From Lachnospiraceae bacterium (lineage in GTDB: Bacteria > Bacillota > Clostridia > Lachnospirales > Lachnospiraceae): 64,000 nt of DNA. Below, piece by piece: positions 1 through 11,639 of this stretch. Under the pieces are notes generated by a model. It was not told the DNA's origin, ran no database searches, and was given only the letters and a program-made list of their open reading frames with translations. The stretch's first letter is position 1; the number at the start of each line of letters is the position of its first letter. A program made the position numbers and the translations under genes. The stretch spans positions 1 to 64,000 of the forward strand of contig CAADSM010000001.1 of NCBI GenBank assembly GCA_900751785.1, written 5' to 3'.

Positions 1-29
1 GCGCGCGGCACGCCCCCCGCGGCGCCCCT

Positions 30-45
30 CCCCCCCCCCCCCCCC
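30..45. repeat. C16 homopolymer
   Basis: Sixteen consecutive C residues inside a C-rich stretch (roughly 11-45) close to the window edge. Such a tract is prone to replication slippage and to sequencing error. No reading frame crosses it, so I see no coding consequence. Confidence 0.8.
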
Positions 46-59
46 TCTTCTGCTATTAA

Positions 60-106
60 GAAAATCCGGCAGGCGCGGGGAACCTTCTGTCCGCAGCACC
101 TGCCGG
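60..106 (-). terminator. terminator of tRNA-Arg
   Basis: Inverted repeat CCGGCAGG (66-73) and CCTGCCGG (99-106). On the minus strand it is followed by ATTTTCTT. It lies just downstream of the tRNA, so it fits a factor-independent terminator with a long loop. Confidence 0.6.
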
Positions 107-117
107 GAAATCTTCAA

Positions 118-189
118 AGCGTCTGAGCGGAGTCGAACCGCCGCACATGCCTCCGGAGGGCATCGCTCTATCCACTGAGCTACAGACGC
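118..189 (-). tRNA. tRNA-Arg (anticodon CCG)
   Basis: A complete cloverleaf reads on the minus strand. The seven-base acceptor stem GCGTCTG (189-183) pairs with CAGACGC (125-119). There is a D-arm with AGCTCAGT, an anticodon loop CTCCGGA with anticodon CCG closed by ATGCC/GGCAT, and a T-arm GGCGG-TTCGACT-CCGCT with one G-U pair. The anticodon reads CGG arginine codons. The 3' CCA is not encoded, so it must be added after transcription. The gene stands alone, with its own promoter and terminator. Confidence 0.95.
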
Positions 190-243
190 ATTCCGGTCAT
201 TTCTGGGAAAGGCTGAAGCCTTCCCCTTTCAACGACCTTAATT

Positions 244-272
244 ATCCTAGCACATATTTGCCAAAATGTAAA
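244..272 (-). promoter_or_regulatory. promoter of tRNA-Arg
   Basis: On the minus strand TTTACA (272-267) and TAGGAT (249-244) are separated by exactly 17 bases, a sigma-A-type spacing, about 55 bases before the tRNA. Confidence 0.5.
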
Positions 273-318
273 GAGCAAAAATAAGCCGCCCCGACACGCG
301 GCAGGACCCGAGGGCATG

Positions 319-3147
319 TCAGCGGGGAAGGCGCTCACCCGCTCGACAGTCTGGAACAGACAGAGCCTTTCTTCCCCTGCGCTTCGCCAATGCCGCGATC
401 GCCAGGAGCGGGGAGCATGCCGCAAGAAGAGCAGTCATCCCGAAAATCCCCGTATCATCGCCGCTCATCACCGCCGTCTCCGGCTTCTTCATATTTTCTA
501 CCGTGATCACGGCACGTTCTTCCCCGTCGATGCGTCCGGTCTCGTCCACCGTCACACTGAAGACTCTGACGTCCGCCAGATAACCCTCCGGCGCTTTTGT
601 CTCCTGCACATAATACTCTCCCGGGAGCAGTCCGCGGATCTCGATCCTCCCATTCTCGTCCGTCGTGTAGGTCTCACAGAACTCTTCAGCCGCGCCATCC
701 TTTGTCCTCACAGTAAATTCTGCTCCCTCCAGGCGTTTCTCCGAACTGCTCTCCTTCTTGTCAATGACCAGCACCGTCGGCGCATTAGAGATCTTCACCG
801 TCTCTGTCACTACAGGTGTAGTCTGATCCTTATATACGAGCTCTGCTTCATAGACATCCGTACTGCGCACATAGCCAGGCGTCTGAGCCGTCTCTGTGAT
901 CTCATATTTTCCGAGGAACAGCTCGTCTGACTGCGCCCTTCCGTCCTCCCCTGTAGTCAGGGTGCCGGCCGTCTCTCCCGCGCCAAGGAGGATCGTCCCA
1001 TCCAGAGCAGTGATGTCTTCCCCCGCCCGGATCTCAAATACCGTACCTGCAAGCGGTTCTCCTGTCTCTGCGTCCGTCTTTTCAATACAGATCCGCCCCT
1101 TCGCAGGCCGGTCTGGAAATACTACAGTAAAGGGCTCCTCCCAGTCATGGCCCTCTGTTATGGTAAACTCCAGGAGGCTCTCCTCCAGAAGATAGCCATA
1201 TGGAGCCTCCGCCTCCTGGAAATAATAGGTTCCAGGAGGCAGCTTTTCCGGCAGGACAAGGCTGCCGCTCTCGTCCGTATAGAAGATCTCGCACGCCTCT
1301 CCCGACGGATAGCGTACCTCCATGATGATCGGCTCTTTTTCGGCGTCAAGAAGCCGGAATCCGGTGCCGGCCAGCGGCACTGTCCTGCCCGTCTCCGCGT
1401 CGGTCTTGATCAGTCTGACAGGGGACAGGATTTCTCTGTTTTCAAGAATGTAATACAATGTGCTTCCCTCCTCAGAAATCGTGATCTCAAAATCTCCGAC
1501 CGGCTCGAGCCCTTCCGGCGTCTCCGTCTCGCTGACCACGTAAGTGTCAAAGACAAGGCCGCCCCGCTCTCCATCATCCCGGGCTGTGGAGGCATATCCG
1601 TTTTCATCTGTCGTGATCCGGATCTTTTCCCCTGTTGTCTTGGAGGTGACCGTAAAGACGATTCCCTCAAGGGGTGTCTTCTGATCTTCCTCGTCATTCT
1701 CACTGCCGAGGAACTTCACGATCTGAAGATCTCCCCTTATCACCTGCTCAGGGACCTCCGGCGTCTGATACAGCGTATCCGTCGCCTCATCTCCGGACGG
1801 CGTGATCTGTCTGACAAGCACCTCGCCATTCAGCAGATACCCCTCCGGTGCTTTCGTCTCCCTGATGACAGCTGTTCCCAGAGGCAGGGTGATCTCCCCG
1901 GAGGAATTTCTGAAGAACTCATCCCCGCTCACCTTCGCCTCATCAGACAGGAGCAGTCTTCCCTTGTCATCGGTTCTGAGAATCCAGCTTTTCCGGGCGG
2001 TGATCCCGTCGGCTGCCGGATCCGACTCATAGTATCCGGCATACCATTCCACTTCAAACTCCGCCCCCGCAAGGCTTCCGCTCCCCTGTGCCGACTGCTC
2101 TCCGGTCTCACCGTCTGTTTTGACAAGGACCGTTTCGAGAGGATGGTTCTGCGCCTGATCCACGCACCGGTATCTGCAGACCTCCCCTTCTCCGACCGTG
2201 ACCGTATATCGGGCTTTATCCAGGGCGAATCCTTCCGGACTCTTTATTTCTGCGATCTCGTAGGTTCCGATGGGCAGCTCTTCGATCCGGCCGTACCCGT
2301 TCTCATCTGTCGTGATCTCATAAAGCGGGGCCTGAGCGCCCGGACTGTACACTCCGAACACCGCCCCTTCAAGCGAATAGCAGGGATTCCCTTCGGTCCA
2401 GTCTGTGCGGTCAGACTCTTTATAAAGCTCCAGCATTCCGGTCCTGTCTTTTCCGCTTCCTCCCATCGCCTGTCCGCTTCCTGTCCCGAACACGAACGCG
2501 CAGAAGGCTTCCGGCGGATCCGGCATGCTCAGCATCTGTCCGATGTGCGCCATCAGCACCTGTGCTTCACTGTCCGTCAGCCCCGTGAACGCGTCCGGTG
2601 ATCCGCTGTACAGATAGGAAAGAATGCAGTGGCTCATACAATACTCTCTGTTCTCGTCATATCCTTCCCCGCTTCCCAAATATCCGAATTTTTCAACATA
2701 TGCACTGTGTCCGGGGCCTCCGTAGGCATAGTACAGGCCTTTTCTCAGGTCTCCCGTCTCCAGCATTTCCGCTTCGTAGCTCCCGGACTCCGGCGTCGCT
2801 TTGAGCGGTTCGAGGCAGTACGCAGGCTTTCCATCTACACTGAAGCGATTCGTACTGTAAGTGCCGTAGTAGACCTTTTCCCCCACCGTGAGATGCACGG
2901 TTTCTGCAGCATTGACATTTACCGCGGTCAGCACCGCCACAGCTTCTTCCGCCTCGTCATCCGGTCCTGGCAGGGGATCCGCATTCTCTTCTGCCTCGCC
3001 CGGATTCTCCGCGGGATACGCATGTTCCTCCGTTTCTCCTGATCCTCCGCTTTCTTCCGCTCTCACCGGGACAGCGCTCAGGAACGCATTCGGGATCATA
3101 TTGACCAGCATGCAGCAAAGAGCAAATATCACGAAAAATCTTTTCAT
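319..3147 (-). CDS. SpaA/Cna-B repeat surface protein
   Basis: A 942-residue cell-surface adhesin or pilin-like protein. A signal peptide covers about residues 1-30 (hydrophobic core, cleavage after PVRA). An acidic stretch follows, then a thioester-domain-like region at about 80-225 with a cysteine in AYCLEP (residue 111). Six SpaA/Cna-B beta-sandwich domains follow, at roughly 256-330, 340-465, 470-575, 577-680, 682-790 and 790-885. Most carry the KTD lysine motif and an ETKAPEGY-like motif holding the glutamate expected for isopeptide bonds. A membrane segment (about 898-922), RRGRK and a 15-residue tail end it. There is no LPXTG; VMSGDDTGI before the membrane segment resembles the xxTGDDT sorting variants. 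I chose the ATG at 3147 because GGAGGG lies six bases upstream and the ATG overlaps the DUF5688 stop (ATGA). The upstream in-frame ATG at 3183 would spoil the signal peptide. Confidence 0.85.
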   Translation of the reverse strand: MKRFFVIFALCCMLVNMIPNAFLSAVPVRAEESGGSGETEEHAYPAENPGEAEENADPLPGPDDEAEEAVAVLTAVNVNAAETVHLTVGEKVYYGTYSTNRFSVDGKPAYCLEPLKATPESGSYEAEMLETGDLRKGLYYAYGGPGHSAYVEKFGYLGSGEGYDENREYCMSHCILSYLYSGSPDAFTGLTDSEAQVLMAHIGQMLSMPDPPEAFCAFVFGTGSGQAMGGSGKDRTGMLELYKESDRTDWTEGNPCYSLEGAVFGVYSPGAQAPLYEITTDENGYGRIEELPIGTYEIAEIKSPEGFALDKARYTVTVGEGEVCRYRCVDQAQNHPLETVLVKTDGETGEQSAQGSGSLAGAEFEVEWYAGYYESDPAADGITARKSWILRTDDKGRLLLSDEAKVSGDEFFRNSSGEITLPLGTAVIRETKAPEGYLLNGEVLVRQITPSGDEATDTLYQTPEVPEQVIRGDLQIVKFLGSENDEEDQKTPLEGIVFTVTSKTTGEKIRITTDENGYASTARDDGERGGLVFDTYVVSETETPEGLEPVGDFEITISEEGSTLYYILENREILSPVRLIKTDAETGRTVPLAGTGFRLLDAEKEPIIMEVRYPSGEACEIFYTDESGSLVLPEKLPPGTYYFQEAEAPYGYLLEESLLEFTITEGHDWEEPFTVVFPDRPAKGRICIEKTDAETGEPLAGTVFEIRAGEDITALDGTILLGAGETAGTLTTGEDGRAQSDELFLGKYEITETAQTPGYVRSTDVYEAELVYKDQTTPVVTETVKISNAPTVLVIDKKESSSEKRLEGAEFTVRTKDGAAEEFCETYTTDENGRIEIRGLLPGEYYVQETKAPEGYLADVRVFSVTVDETGRIDGEERAVITVENMKKPETAVMSGDDTGIFGMTALLAACSPLLAIAALAKRRGRKALSVPDCRAGERLPR

Positions 3148-4094
3148 CGAGCTCCCTCCTTTCCGGCCTCTTCCGCGCCGCACACCCGAAGGAGCCCTTC
3201 CCGGCAGTCATAGTAATAGACATGGTCGCTCAGGACCTCTTCCTCTGCCACCTGGGTCGCGTTGATCTCCCGCACCATCTCTTCTAACTCCCCGCCGGCA
3301 AGTCCCCCGTCAGCAGGAACGATCATGACTTCATGTACGCTGCTCGGCAGAATATAGTAGTCTGTCCCAAGCGTCCTGCCTATCATCTCAGGGATATACG
3401 GATAAGCCATGCAGGCAGCGCCGTAGCTTCGTATCCTGTTCGTGAGGACATACATCCTGTCATGTTCTCCGCTGTTCCCCTCCAGGATATTCTCCCGGGT
3501 ACAGCGCCCTTCCTCCGAGCCGCTCATGATCTCTCCCAGCGCATAGCGCATGGTAAACAGCTCCGCCGGAAGGATCCGCTTCACATTCTCCGCTGCGGTC
3601 TCCCACAGCGTATCCGCATCGATGCCCCACTGCCTTATGTGATTTTCACAGATCGTCATCATCGCCGTCCCCTCTCTCCTGACCTCGAGGAGGACATAGA
3701 ACACCACAGCCAGATCCAGCACCTCTCTGTGAGGCACTGACTCCAGAAATTTCCGGTTTTTGTCCCTGTTGATCAGCTTAAATACGATCCTGTCTTTTAC
3801 CCATTCATAGCTCAGGATCTTCCTGTAATCCCAGGACTCTTCCTTCCGGATGCTCTCATAAAACGAATGGATGTCGTCTACGATCTCTTCCAGTCCCTCT
3901 CCATTCTGATAACACTGATAATACTCTTCCAGATAGATCGTCGGCGAGATATTCACTCCCGGCGTCTCAACAACGATCCCCTGTCTCTCCCGGCCGTTGT
4001 TCTTCACAGCCGTATAAGAGGATACTTTTACACCTTCCTTCACCTTCAGACTCATGTTTTTCTCTACCGCGCACACAAATTCCGTATAGTTCAT
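3144..4094 (-). CDS. DUF5688 family protein
   Basis: A 316-residue soluble protein whose sequence (opening MNYTEFVCAVEKN, with SPTIYLEEYYQCYQNGEG) fits DUF5688, a family of unknown function common in Lachnospiraceae. There is no signal peptide or membrane segment. A region near 170-260 (VLTNRIRSYGAACMAYP, YILPSSVHEVMIVP) looks like a compact alpha/beta domain. The start has an AAAGGAG ribosome site. Its stop codon overlaps the start of the SpaA gene, and the SpaA ribosome site lies within its last codons, so translation of the two is probably coupled. Function cannot be assigned; the pairing suggests a cytoplasmic role connected with the surface protein. Confidence 0.8.
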   Translation of the reverse strand: MNYTEFVCAVEKNMSLKVKEGVKVSSYTAVKNNGRERQGIVVETPGVNISPTIYLEEYYQCYQNGEGLEEIVDDIHSFYESIRKEESWDYRKILSYEWVKDRIVFKLINRDKNRKFLESVPHREVLDLAVVFYVLLEVRREGTAMMTICENHIRQWGIDADTLWETAAENVKRILPAELFTMRYALGEIMSGSEEGRCTRENILEGNSGEHDRMYVLTNRIRSYGAACMAYPYIPEMIGRTLGTDYYILPSSVHEVMIVPADGGLAGGELEEMVREINATQVAEEEVLSDHVYYYDCREGLLRVCGAEEAGKEGAR

Positions 4095-4313
4095 CCTTCT
4101 CCTTTCCTGGCACGGTTCTTATATTCTAAACGAGAAAACCGGTACGAAATGTACCATTTGAAAAATAAATTGAAATAGAACAATATTATGTGCTCTCCAT
4201 TATATCTGAACAGACCTCAAAAGACAATTGTATATATTGGACAAATCATTTTTGAAAAATTTGTTGGATTTTTTTGAAAGGCTTTGACTAAAAATACTGT
4301 AAAACAGAACAAT

Positions 4314-4338
4314 GCCGCGGACAGACTTGTCCACGGCA
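4314..4338 (-). terminator. terminator of efp
   Basis: An imperfect inverted repeat GCCGCGGACA / TGTCCACGGC sits just past the efp stop. On the minus strand it is followed by the T-rich ATTGTTCTGTTTT. Confidence 0.6.
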
Positions 4339-4356
4339 AATAAACTTTCCTGAAAA

Positions 4357-4914
4357 TTAAACTCTTGACAGATACTCGCCTGTACGTGTATCGATCTTGA
4401 GCACATCGCCCACTTCAACAAACAGCGGAACCATAACTGTCGCGCCAGTCTCAACGACTGCCGGCTTTGTAGCTCCCTGAGCTGTATCTCCCTTGAAGCC
4501 CGGCTCTGTCTCTGTGATAGCCAGCTCTACGAACAGCGGCGGCTCAACAGAGAACACGTTGCCCTTGTGAGAGCAGATCTTTACAGTCTCGTTCTCCTTC
4601 ACAAACTTCAGCGCATCACCAACCACATCAGAATTCAGCGCGATCTGGTCATATGTCTCGACATCCATGAAGTTATACAGGTCTCCATCCTGGTAGAGAT
4701 ACTGCATATCTTTTCTGTCGATATGAGCATTCTCAAACTTCTCTGTCGGACGGAACGTCTTCTCGACAACTCCTCCACTGATGATATTTTTTAATTTTGT
4801 TCTGACAAAAGCCGCGCCTTTTCCCGGCTTTACATGCTGGAACTCCAGGATCTGAAAAATATTCCCATCAATCTCAATGGTAAGTCCGTTCTTAAAATCT
4901 CCTGCTGATACCAT
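4357..4914 (-). CDS. efp: elongation factor P
   Basis: EF-P, 185 residues, the usual length. It binds between the P and E sites of the ribosome and relieves stalling at polyproline stretches. The N-terminal KOW-like domain carries PGKGAAF with lysine 32 at the tip position that is post-translationally modified in many bacteria. Two OB-fold domains follow, ending with the typical GEYLSRV. No EpmA or EpmB modification gene is seen nearby. The start follows AAGGAGG at good spacing, and a separate promoter and a small leader hairpin (GCGTC/GACGC at 4936-4950) lie upstream, so it is probably transcribed on its own. Confidence 0.97.
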   Translation of the reverse strand: MVSAGDFKNGLTIEIDGNIFQILEFQHVKPGKGAAFVRTKLKNIISGGVVEKTFRPTEKFENAHIDRKDMQYLYQDGDLYNFMDVETYDQIALNSDVVGDALKFVKENETVKICSHKGNVFSVEPPLFVELAITETEPGFKGDTAQGATKPAVVETGATVMVPLFVEVGDVLKIDTRTGEYLSRV

Positions 4915-4962
4915 TTATAATCCTCCTTCAATCCTGCGTCTTATAGACGCTCCACATATTTC

Positions 4963-4991
4963 ATTTTATAATATATTTCCACTTTTTTCAA
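4963..4991 (-). promoter_or_regulatory. promoter of efp
   Basis: TTGAAA (4991-4986) and TAAAAT (4968-4963) on the minus strand with a 17-base spacer, about 50 bases upstream of the efp start. Confidence 0.6.
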
Positions 4992-5031
4992 TCTTTTTTT
5001 ATCCGCCCGGCGTCTCTTTCTGTCGGCCGCC

Positions 5032-5532
5032 TCACTTCTCTCGGCTCTTTTTGTAAAAATAGAGCACGACCTTCTCCAGACGCCGCTTCAGCACGATCTG
5101 GATCTCTTCTTTCGGATGTATCGGCTTCACAAGGATATTGTGTATCCCCGCGCGCTTCGCGCCCCACACATCGGTAAAAAGCTGATCACCGATAAACACT
5201 GTATTCGACTTGTCCGTGCCCATGATCTCCATGGCGCGGACATAGTTCTTCACCGACGGCTTGTGTGCGTTGAAGATATAATTCGTCCCGATCTCCCGGT
5301 TGAACATCTTCACCCGCGGCTCCTGGTTGTTGGAGATGAGGCAGGAAGAAAAGCCGATCTCCTCAAGACGCTTAAACAGCTCTTTCGCCCGGCGGTCCGC
5401 CGGTGCACCGTGAGGGACAAGCGTATTGTCAATATCAAAGATCACGCCGCGGTATCCTTTTTCATACAGTTTCTCAAAGGGGATGACATATGTGGATGCC
5501 ACATACTCATCCGGAAAAAATCTTTCAAACAT
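5032..5532 (-). CDS. yqeG: YqeG family HAD IIIA-type phosphatase
   Basis: A 166-residue HAD-superfamily hydrolase of the YqeG type, the usual length. Motif I FDIDNTLVPHG provides the nucleophile and acid/base aspartates, motif II is the serine of LISNN, and motif IV is GDQLFTDVWGAKRAG. YqeG of Bacillus is a phosphatase of uncertain physiological substrate that often neighbours shikimate or ribosome-linked genes. Its start overlaps the stop of the upstream shikimate kinase fusion by one base (TGATG), so the two are co-translated. Family assignment is firm, substrate unknown. Confidence 0.93.
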   Translation of the reverse strand: MFERFFPDEYVASTYVIPFEKLYEKGYRGVIFDIDNTLVPHGAPADRRAKELFKRLEEIGFSSCLISNNQEPRVKMFNREIGTNYIFNAHKPSVKNYVRAMEIMGTDKSNTVFIGDQLFTDVWGAKRAGIHNILVKPIHPKEEIQIVLKRRLEKVVLYFYKKSREK

Positions 5533-6317
5533 CAGCGTCCATCCAATTCCATCAATTTCGAGATCAGTTCCTCGCTGATCTGCAGGATCGTCTTGTCATC
5601 TGTCTGTATCACTACATCTGCGGCCGCCTCATATTTCTCGCGGCGCTTCTCCATCATATCCGCAATGAAATCAACATTTTTGTTGCCGTTGAGGATCGGT
5701 CTCTCATCGCTGTCCTTCACTCTCTCGTAGATCGTCTCCGGACTCGCAGTGAGAAGGACTACCCTGCCGTTCTTCTTCATCTCCACAACATTTTCCGCGC
5801 GCAGCGCAACACCGCCGCCGCAGGAGATGACACAGTTCTTTCCGGTCTGGAGCTCTTTCAACAGTTTTGTCTCAAGGTTCCTGAAATATTCTTCACCGTA
5901 GGTGGCAAAAATATCCGGAATGCTCATCTGCTCCCTCTCTGAGATCTCCTGATCCATCTCGACAAGCCTCATGTCAAACATGGTGCTCAGATAATCGGAT
6001 ATGGTCGACTTTCCCGCGCCCATAAAGCCGATCAGGACAATATTATAAGAGAACAGCTTTCTCGCCTGGATACGCTTGCTGTTCCGCAGTATCCTCTGGA
6101 AAACATCATGTATCTCTTCTCTGTATTTGTTATCCTTCAGTTTCTCATTCAGCCTGCGCTCCTGCTTTGCCTCCTGCTGAGGCTGAAGGATCGGCATGCC
6201 GTAGGTTTCTTTATATGCCATGATCTTCTCGATGATGGCATTTCTCTCTACGAGAGCGTCAATGATCTTGTCATCGCAGATGGCAAGCTGCTCCCGGTAC
6301 ATTTCCAGATCGTTCAT
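5532..6317 (-). CDS. chorismate mutase-shikimate kinase fusion
   Basis: A 261-residue two-domain protein. Residues 1-85 form an all-helical AroQ-type chorismate mutase domain (LAICDDKIIDALVERNAI, IQARK), which converts chorismate to prephenate. Residues 92-258 form a shikimate kinase with Walker A GFMGAGKST (97-105), an aspartate in VEMDQEI, CGGGVALR and the lid arginine in ERPIL, which phosphorylates shikimate with ATP. The fusion joins two non-consecutive steps of aromatic amino acid synthesis, before and after chorismate. Such fusions occur in Clostridia, so it is unlikely to be an assembly artefact. It is followed without a gap by yqeG. Confidence 0.92.
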   Translation of the reverse strand: MNDLEMYREQLAICDDKIIDALVERNAIIEKIMAYKETYGMPILQPQQEAKQERRLNEKLKDNKYREEIHDVFQRILRNSKRIQARKLFSYNIVLIGFMGAGKSTISDYLSTMFDMRLVEMDQEISEREQMSIPDIFATYGEEYFRNLETKLLKELQTGKNCVISCGGGVALRAENVVEMKKNGRVVLLTASPETIYERVKDSDERPILNGNKNVDFIADMMEKRREKYEAAADVVIQTDDKTILQISEELISKLMELDGR

Positions 6318-6513
6318 CTTTACCCTCCATACTATCCTATCAACACAATACTTAGTATTATATCAACTTTCTATACCGATAGCAAGGAGGAAATTTAACG
6401 TAAACTCTGTGCAGAAACCTGCCCGGAGCTCCGCGCATGGCTGAGCTGTCTCCTCACTCACGTCAGCACTCTGCCTGCCGTACAGCCCGTGCTCCCCGCT
6501 CCGGATCCGCGCG

Positions 6514-7188
6514 TCACTCTGCCTCTTCCGCGCTCCTTTCCATGGCTTTTCCTACATTTGCCTTAAATTCCGTCCACTCATCCTCGTGGTCGACAAAATA
6601 CTTCGGACAGATCTTCCCGGTCACATCGTAATGCCGTATCACATCATCCTGGGTCAGGTCAAACTTCTCGCAGAGCCACGCCGTGAGCTGTACAAGAGCC
6701 CTGTCCGTCTCGTCCGTGAACGCGCCGCTGTCATCCGGGTGGCAGCACTCTATGGAGACGGTGTCCATATTTCTCTCATTGGAGGCATAGGCGACTTCCC
6801 ATGTGGGGACGCACTGTATGATCTCGCCGTCCAGGCCGATGACAAAATTGCTGCTCGCCTCCGTCTCCTGAGTATACTGAAGACTGTTGAAATAATCTCG
6901 GTTTTCCTGCGCCGTACTCCCCGGATTCGCCGTATAGTGGATCACGATCCCCGTGATCGTGTCTGTATTGATCCCCGGTCTTGAATACGCATTCACATCC
7001 AGGAGCTGGACGTCGATCTCAGGCTCCGACGCGTCCACATCCAGGTTCCTCCTGCTGCCTGATGCGCAGGATCTCACCGCCAGTATGACCGTCAGCACAG
7101 CCAGAATGGCAAGCCCCGCCCTGATGCGTGTATCCTTCAGGCTGAGCTTTCTCTTTCTCCGTCTTTTGTTTCTATTGTTCCGTATCAT
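6514..7188 (-). CDS. N-acetylmuramoyl-L-alanine amidase, membrane anchored
   Basis: A 224-residue protein with a basic N-terminus, one membrane segment at about residues 24-41 and an outer Amidase_2/PGRP domain (about 75-215). It should cleave the bond between muramic acid and the stem peptide of peptidoglycan. Zinc ligands can be seen as the histidine of IVIHYTA, the histidine of RHYDVTG and the cysteine of KICPKYF. The second part of the domain (GLDGEIIQCVP) is typical of T7-lysozyme-like amidases. The membrane segment is not followed by a clear cleavage site, so it is probably an anchor. It stands alone between guaB and the shikimate kinase fusion. Confidence 0.92.
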   Translation of the reverse strand: MIRNNRNKRRRKRKLSLKDTRIRAGLAILAVLTVILAVRSCASGSRRNLDVDASEPEIDVQLLDVNAYSRPGINTDTITGIVIHYTANPGSTAQENRDYFNSLQYTQETEASSNFVIGLDGEIIQCVPTWEVAYASNERNMDTVSIECCHPDDSGAFTDETDRALVQLTAWLCEKFDLTQDDVIRHYDVTGKICPKYFVDHEDEWTEFKANVGKAMERSAEEAE

Positions 7189-7323
7189 CTGTATCCTCAG
7201 TTCCCTTCAACTCCGGCGTGCCTCCGCCGCGGGCTGCTCATCCCTCAGCTGCCCGTTCTTATTCCTTTTCTTATGATAGCATACATTTTCTAAGGGATTG
7301 TAAAATGTTTCTTATAAATTTAT

Positions 7324-7376
7324 AAAGGGCGCTGTTTCCCGCGGCGCTTCTGCGCCGCAGGAACAGCACCCTTTTT
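7324..7376 (-). terminator. terminator of guaB
   Basis: A long GC-rich stem (GGGCGCTGTTTCCCGCGGCGC with its near-complement) around loop TTCT. On the plus strand it is followed by TTTTT and on the minus strand by CCCTTTATAAATTT. It sits 26 bases beyond the guaB stop and could work in both directions. Confidence 0.75.
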
Positions 7377-7402
7377 CTCTGTTCCTCTGCAAATCTATGC
7401 TC

Positions 7403-8902
<1,500 letters not shown>

Positions 8903-8911
8903 TTATCTGAT

Positions 8912-8940
8912 ATACTACATAAATTCCTAACGGATGTCAA
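8912..8940 (-). promoter_or_regulatory. promoter of guaB
   Basis: TTGACA (8940-8935), a 17-base spacer, then TAGTAT (8917-8912) on the minus strand. No purine riboswitch is visible in the short leader. Confidence 0.65.
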
Positions 8941-9070
8941 GAGATTTTCCGCCATGCCGCTTCTTTCGGATCTTGATTTATTTTAAGTTCTATTATTAAG
9001 TCTCACTTATAGATCGCACTCTTTTTATAATTTTCAGTACATCTTCACAATCTGTTTCCATAATACAGCA

Positions 9071-9109
9071 GTCCCCGGATACAGGTTTTACAACCCGTAT
9101 CCGGGGACT
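9071..9109 (-). terminator. hairpin after groEL
   Basis: A perfect 12-bp stem, GTCCCCGGATAC / GTATCCGGGGAC, lies 48 bases past the groEL stop. The U-tract on the minus strand is poor (CTGCTGTATT), so it may act as an mRNA end stabiliser as well as a terminator. Confidence 0.55.
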
Positions 9110-9156
9110 CATGCCATCCTCCTAAAATGTACACAGTACGTATGGTCAGGATTCAA

Positions 9157-10809
<1,653 letters not shown>

Positions 10810-10828
10810 TTACTGCTGCACCTGATGA

Positions 10829-11116
10829 CTACTCCTCAACGATCGCAAGGATGTCATTCTGTTTTACGATGATGTATTCTTCTCCGTCAAGCTCTACCTC
10901 TGTTCCTGCATACTTGGAATAGATCACCTTGTCGCCTGCTTTCACCTGCATGACTACTTCTTTTCCATCTATATTACCACCAGGTCCGACTGCGATCACT
11001 TCCGCTTCCTGCGGCTTCTCTTTTGCCTGTCCCGGTAAAACGATACCAGACTTTGTTGTCTCTTCTGCTTCTAACTGTTTTAAAACAATCTTGTCACCTA
11101 AAGGTACTAACTTCAT
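10829..11116 (-). CDS. groS: co-chaperonin GroES (Hsp10)
   Basis: A 95-residue lid of the GroEL cage, usual length. It opens MKLVPLGDKIVLKQ, has a mobile loop with GIVLPGQAKEKP and the conserved AVGPG and GDKVIYSKYAGTE. It is the first gene of the groES-groEL operon, just behind the CIRCE operator, with AAGGAGG as ribosome site. Confidence 0.98.
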   Translation of the reverse strand: MKLVPLGDKIVLKQLEAEETTKSGIVLPGQAKEKPQEAEVIAVGPGGNIDGKEVVMQVKAGDKVIYSKYAGTEVELDGEEYIIVKQNDILAIVEE

Positions 11117-11141
11117 TGTAATTCCTCCTTACATTCATTTA

Positions 11142-11168
11142 TTAGCACTCATTTCTATTGAGTGCTAA
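11142..11168 (-). promoter_or_regulatory. CIRCE operator (HrcA site)
   Basis: A perfect TTAGCACTC - 9 bases - GAGTGCTAA inverted repeat just upstream of groES, the classical binding site of the heat-shock repressor HrcA. It overlaps the start of the transcript. The hrcA gene is not in the window. Confidence 0.97.
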
Positions 11169-11180
11169 CCTCATGAATAT

Positions 11181-11209
11181 AAAATAGCACTCTGCCGACT
11201 ATTTGTCAA
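11181..11209 (-). promoter_or_regulatory. promoter of groES-groEL
   Basis: TTGACA (11209-11204), a 17-base spacer and TATTTT (11186-11181) on the minus strand, immediately upstream of CIRCE, so HrcA binding would block the start of transcription. Confidence 0.85.
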
Positions 11210-11238
11210 CAGAGTTTAATCTTTTTTTATAAATCCGA

Positions 11239-11262
11239 AAAACGGCGCGCTGCACGCCGCAC
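11239..11262 (-). terminator. terminator after the small unknown gene
   Basis: On the minus strand CGGCG-loop-CGCCG is followed by TTTTT. A second GC-rich palindromic stretch (around 11270-11292) lies just before it. Together they close the transcript of the 11316-11639 gene. Confidence 0.55.
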
Positions 11263-11315
11263 TCAGCCGCCGGCCGCATGCGCGGCGGCCAAATGCGGGC
11301 ACATTCCTGCTCCTT

Positions 11316-11639
11316 TTACAGGTTGCTCATCCGTCTTCCCTCATATACATTGTAAAAACCATTCTCTATCCTGAACTTCAGAAGATTCTTGTCCTCGGAC
11401 CGGTATCTCTCCTTCACGACTCCTGTGCAGTAGAGAAGCTCTGATTTCGTAGAGATATAGCATCTGTACTTCGCATCCAGCAGGATCGCTCCCAGATCAT
11501 CCTCCTTAAGCTCCAGATAAATATAATCTTCCTCAAGATCGTATTTATGCACCGTGCACTTCCTGTTCGAATCATCGAATATTCCGTCCGCCGAGATTAT
11601 CTTCTCCATCTGCAGATCGACCGGGTTTCCTTCATACAT
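11316..11639 (-). CDS. small soluble protein of unknown function
   Basis: A 107-residue protein that I cannot place firmly. It is mainly beta-strand in character, with YIYLELKEDDLGAILLDAKYRCYI and LLYCTGVVKERY. This faintly resembles the N-terminal YcgR/PilZN-type domain of PilZ-family proteins, but no RxxxR PilZ signature is visible. There is no signal peptide. The start at 11639 is chosen because GGAGGA lies seven bases upstream; longer in-frame starts would include the ribosome site. It follows codY (196 bases gap) and is followed by a terminator. Confidence 0.6.
   Translation of the reverse strand: MYEGNPVDLQMEKIISADGIFDDSNRKCTVHKYDLEEDYIYLELKEDDLGAILLDAKYRCYISTKSELLYCTGVVKERYRSEDKNLLKFRIENGFYNVYEGRRMSNL

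Noticed and set aside
1147-2601. Long plus-strand open frame opposite the SpaA gene
   Set aside because: Antisense shadow of a repetitive, GC-rich gene; no ribosome site and no recognisable protein family.
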